Positions 62,794 through 64,000 of a stretch of DNA of 64,000 nucleotides are shown piece after piece. Source of the stretch: Gemmobacter aquarius (GTDB lineage: Bacteria; Pseudomonadota; Alphaproteobacteria; Rhodobacterales; Rhodobacteraceae). The stretch spans positions 1,414,001 to 1,478,000 of the forward strand of contig NZ_CP028918.1 in the NCBI RefSeq assembly GCF_003060865.1, given 5' to 3'. Numbering within the stretch: the first letter of the stretch is position 1; every line of letters starts with the position of its first letter. A program made the translations under genes and the position numbers. The notes beneath the pieces are model-generated. The model did no database searches and was not told the DNA's origin. It worked only from the letters and a program-made list of their open reading frames with translations.

Positions 62794-64000
62794 CTACACC
62801 AGATGCAAACGATCCTTCGCCTTGCGCTCAAGCCTGCGGCGATGCAGCACCGGCTCGGTATATCCCGAAGGCTGTTCGCGCCCGCGCAGGACCAGATCGC
62901 AGGCCGCCTTGAAGGCGATACCGTCGAACCCCGGCGCCATGGGCCGGTAAGCCGGATCGCCTGCGTTCTGCCGGTCGACCACGGCCGCCATCTTGCGAAG
63001 AGCGGCCATCACCCGCGCCTCGTCGATCACGCCGTGATGCAGCCAGTTTGCCAGCGCCTGACTGGAAATCCGGCAGGTGGCGCGGTCCTCCATCAGGCCG
63101 ACATCATGAATGTCGGGCACCTTGGAACAGCCCACGCCCTGATCGATCCAGCGCACCACATAGCCAAGGATGCCTTGCGCGTTGTTCTCGACCTCGGCCT
63201 GCACCTCGGCCTCGGACCAGTTCACGCCCGCAGCCAGCGGCAGGGTCAGCAAATCGTCCAGCCGACCGCGTGGCCCGCCTGCGGCAATCTCGTCCTGCCG
63301 CGCCAGCACATCGACGCGGTGGTAATGCGTGGCATGCAGCGTGGCCGCGGTGGGCGATGGTACCCAGGCGCAGGTCGCCCCCGCGCGCGGATGGGCGATC
63401 TTTTGCTCCAGCATCGCGGCCATCAGGTCGGGCATCGCCCACATCCCCTTGCCGATCTGCGCCCGCCCCTTTAGCCCGCAGCCAAGGCCGATATCGACGT
63501 TGCGATCTTCATACGCCCTGATCCAGGCGGCGTTCTTCATTTCGCCCTTCCGGACCATCGGCCCCGCTTCCATGCCGGTGTGGATCTCGTCCCCCGTCCG
63601 GTCGAGGAAGCCGGTATTGATGAACGCCACCCGCGATTTCGCCGCGCGGATACATTCCTTGAGGTTGGCCGATGTGCGCCGCTCCTCGTCCATGATCCCC
63701 AGCTTGACGGTGTGGCGGGGCAGGCCAAGCGTATCTTCCACCGCGTCAAAGATGCGGCAGGCAAAAGCCACCTCGTCCGGCCCGTGCATCTTGGGTTTGA
63801 CCACATAGACCGACCCGTGCAGCGAATTGCGCGGCCCTTCGGTCTTTCCCAGATCATGCAGCGCGCAAAGCGTGGTCACGAAAGCATCCATGATCCCTTC
63901 GCCCACCTCGCGCCCCCCGGCATCGAGGATGGCGGGGTTGGTCATCAGGTGCCCCACATTCCGCACCAGCATCAGCGCGCGGCCCTTAAGCGTCAGGGGT
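62794..64000 (-). CDS. glcB: Malate synthase G, C-terminal part (cut by window end)
   Basis: About 402 codons are visible and the frame stays open to the window edge ([20 protein letters not shown]). Family motifs include [26 protein letters not shown] (metal-binding Glu/Asp), [20 protein letters not shown] and the C-terminal domain ending [16 protein letters not shown]. Malate synthase G joins glyoxylate and acetyl-CoA to malate. The full protein is about 720 aa, so a little under half is missing here. Confidence 0.92.
   Translation of the reverse strand, partial: PLTLKGRALMLVRNVGHLMTNPAILDAGGREVGEGIMDAFVTTLCALHDLGKTEGPRNSLHGSVYVVKPKMHGPDEVAFACRIFDAVEDTLGLPRHTVKLGIMDEERRTSANLKECIRAAKSRVAFINTGFLDRTGDEIHTGMEAGPMVRKGEMKNAAWIRAYEDRNVDIGLGCGLKGRAQIGKGMWAMPDLMAAMLEQKIAHPRAGATCAWVPSPTAATLHATHYHRVDVLARQDEIAAGGPRGRLDDLLTLPLAAGVNWSEAEVQAEVENNAQGILGYVVRWIDQGVGCSKVPDIHDVGLMEDRATCRISSQALANWLHHGVIDEARVMAALRKMAAVVDRQNAGDPAYRPMAPGFDGIAFKAACDLVLRGREQPSGYTEPVLHRRRLERKAKDRLHLV

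Overview
The window is high-GC DNA of an alphaproteobacterium, almost certainly a Rhodobacteraceae (Rhodobacterales) member. The signs are a dimethylamine monooxygenase cluster, a rhaRSTPQUK/rhaDI rhamnose locus, a tad/cpa pilus locus, aerobic CobS/CobT cobaltochelatase genes, GcdH divergent from a LysR regulator, and dense ATGA-type gene overlaps. The rhamnose layout is the rhizobial one. No rRNA and no CRISPR were seen; one tRNA (anticodon CAU) is present.

Layout. 1-5.1 kb: methylated-amine oxidation genes (zinc-ribbon subunit, FAD/2Fe-2S reductase, haem-dependent N-demethylase, DUF1989-GcvT fusion). 5.1-5.5 kb: a rhodanese with an ATTC-N8-GAAT (SqrR/BigR-like) box upstream. 5.5-16.1 kb: L-rhamnose uptake and catabolism, with an array of phased TGATTG/CAATCA boxes between rhaR and rhaD. 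16.3-18.5 kb: an orphan MotA/MotB-type stator pair with a His-rich MotB N-terminus. 18.5-24.4 kb: a flavin-monooxygenase operon (DUF1185 protein, hydrolase, flavin reductase, LLM monooxygenase, aldehyde dehydrogenase) opposite a GntR/FCD regulator. 24.4-28.7 kb: an RND efflux pair with a perfect TetR-type operator. 28.7-40.6 kb: a tad pilus locus split into two opposed arms around a hybrid histidine kinase and LuxR-type response regulator; both arms carry a shared TAGGCCA-type palindrome. 40.6-45.8 kb: VOC protein, phosphoglycolate phosphatase-like HAD, FAD oxidoreductase, gcdH and its LysR regulator.

45,726-49,373 is a small (about 3.6 kb) lower-GC integrative element bounded by perfect 18-bp direct repeats. 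One repeat is the 3' end of the CAU tRNA and the other lies in the last codons of the LysR gene. It carries a tyrosine integrase lacking the usual first catalytic Arg, a serine recombinase, two small proteins and about 0.9 kb of structured non-coding DNA. 49.5-64 kb is core-like: purMN, rnd, a lipoprotein, sufE, DUF427, an M24 peptidase, cobST, a DnaJ protein, bolA, and the C-terminal part of malate synthase G at the window edge. Between bolA and malate synthase lies an unusual tandem pair of exported PDZ-like proteins with Tyr/Ser-rich segments and long acidic, internally repeated tails; I regard these as the most novel proteins here.

Three otherwise intact genes (rhaQ, the LLM monooxygenase and the FAD oxidoreductase) are broken in the same way: each reads correctly if one base is added to a 5-nt G/C run. 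This suggests homopolymer sequence error or run-length variation and should be resolved before any of them is called a true pseudogene.
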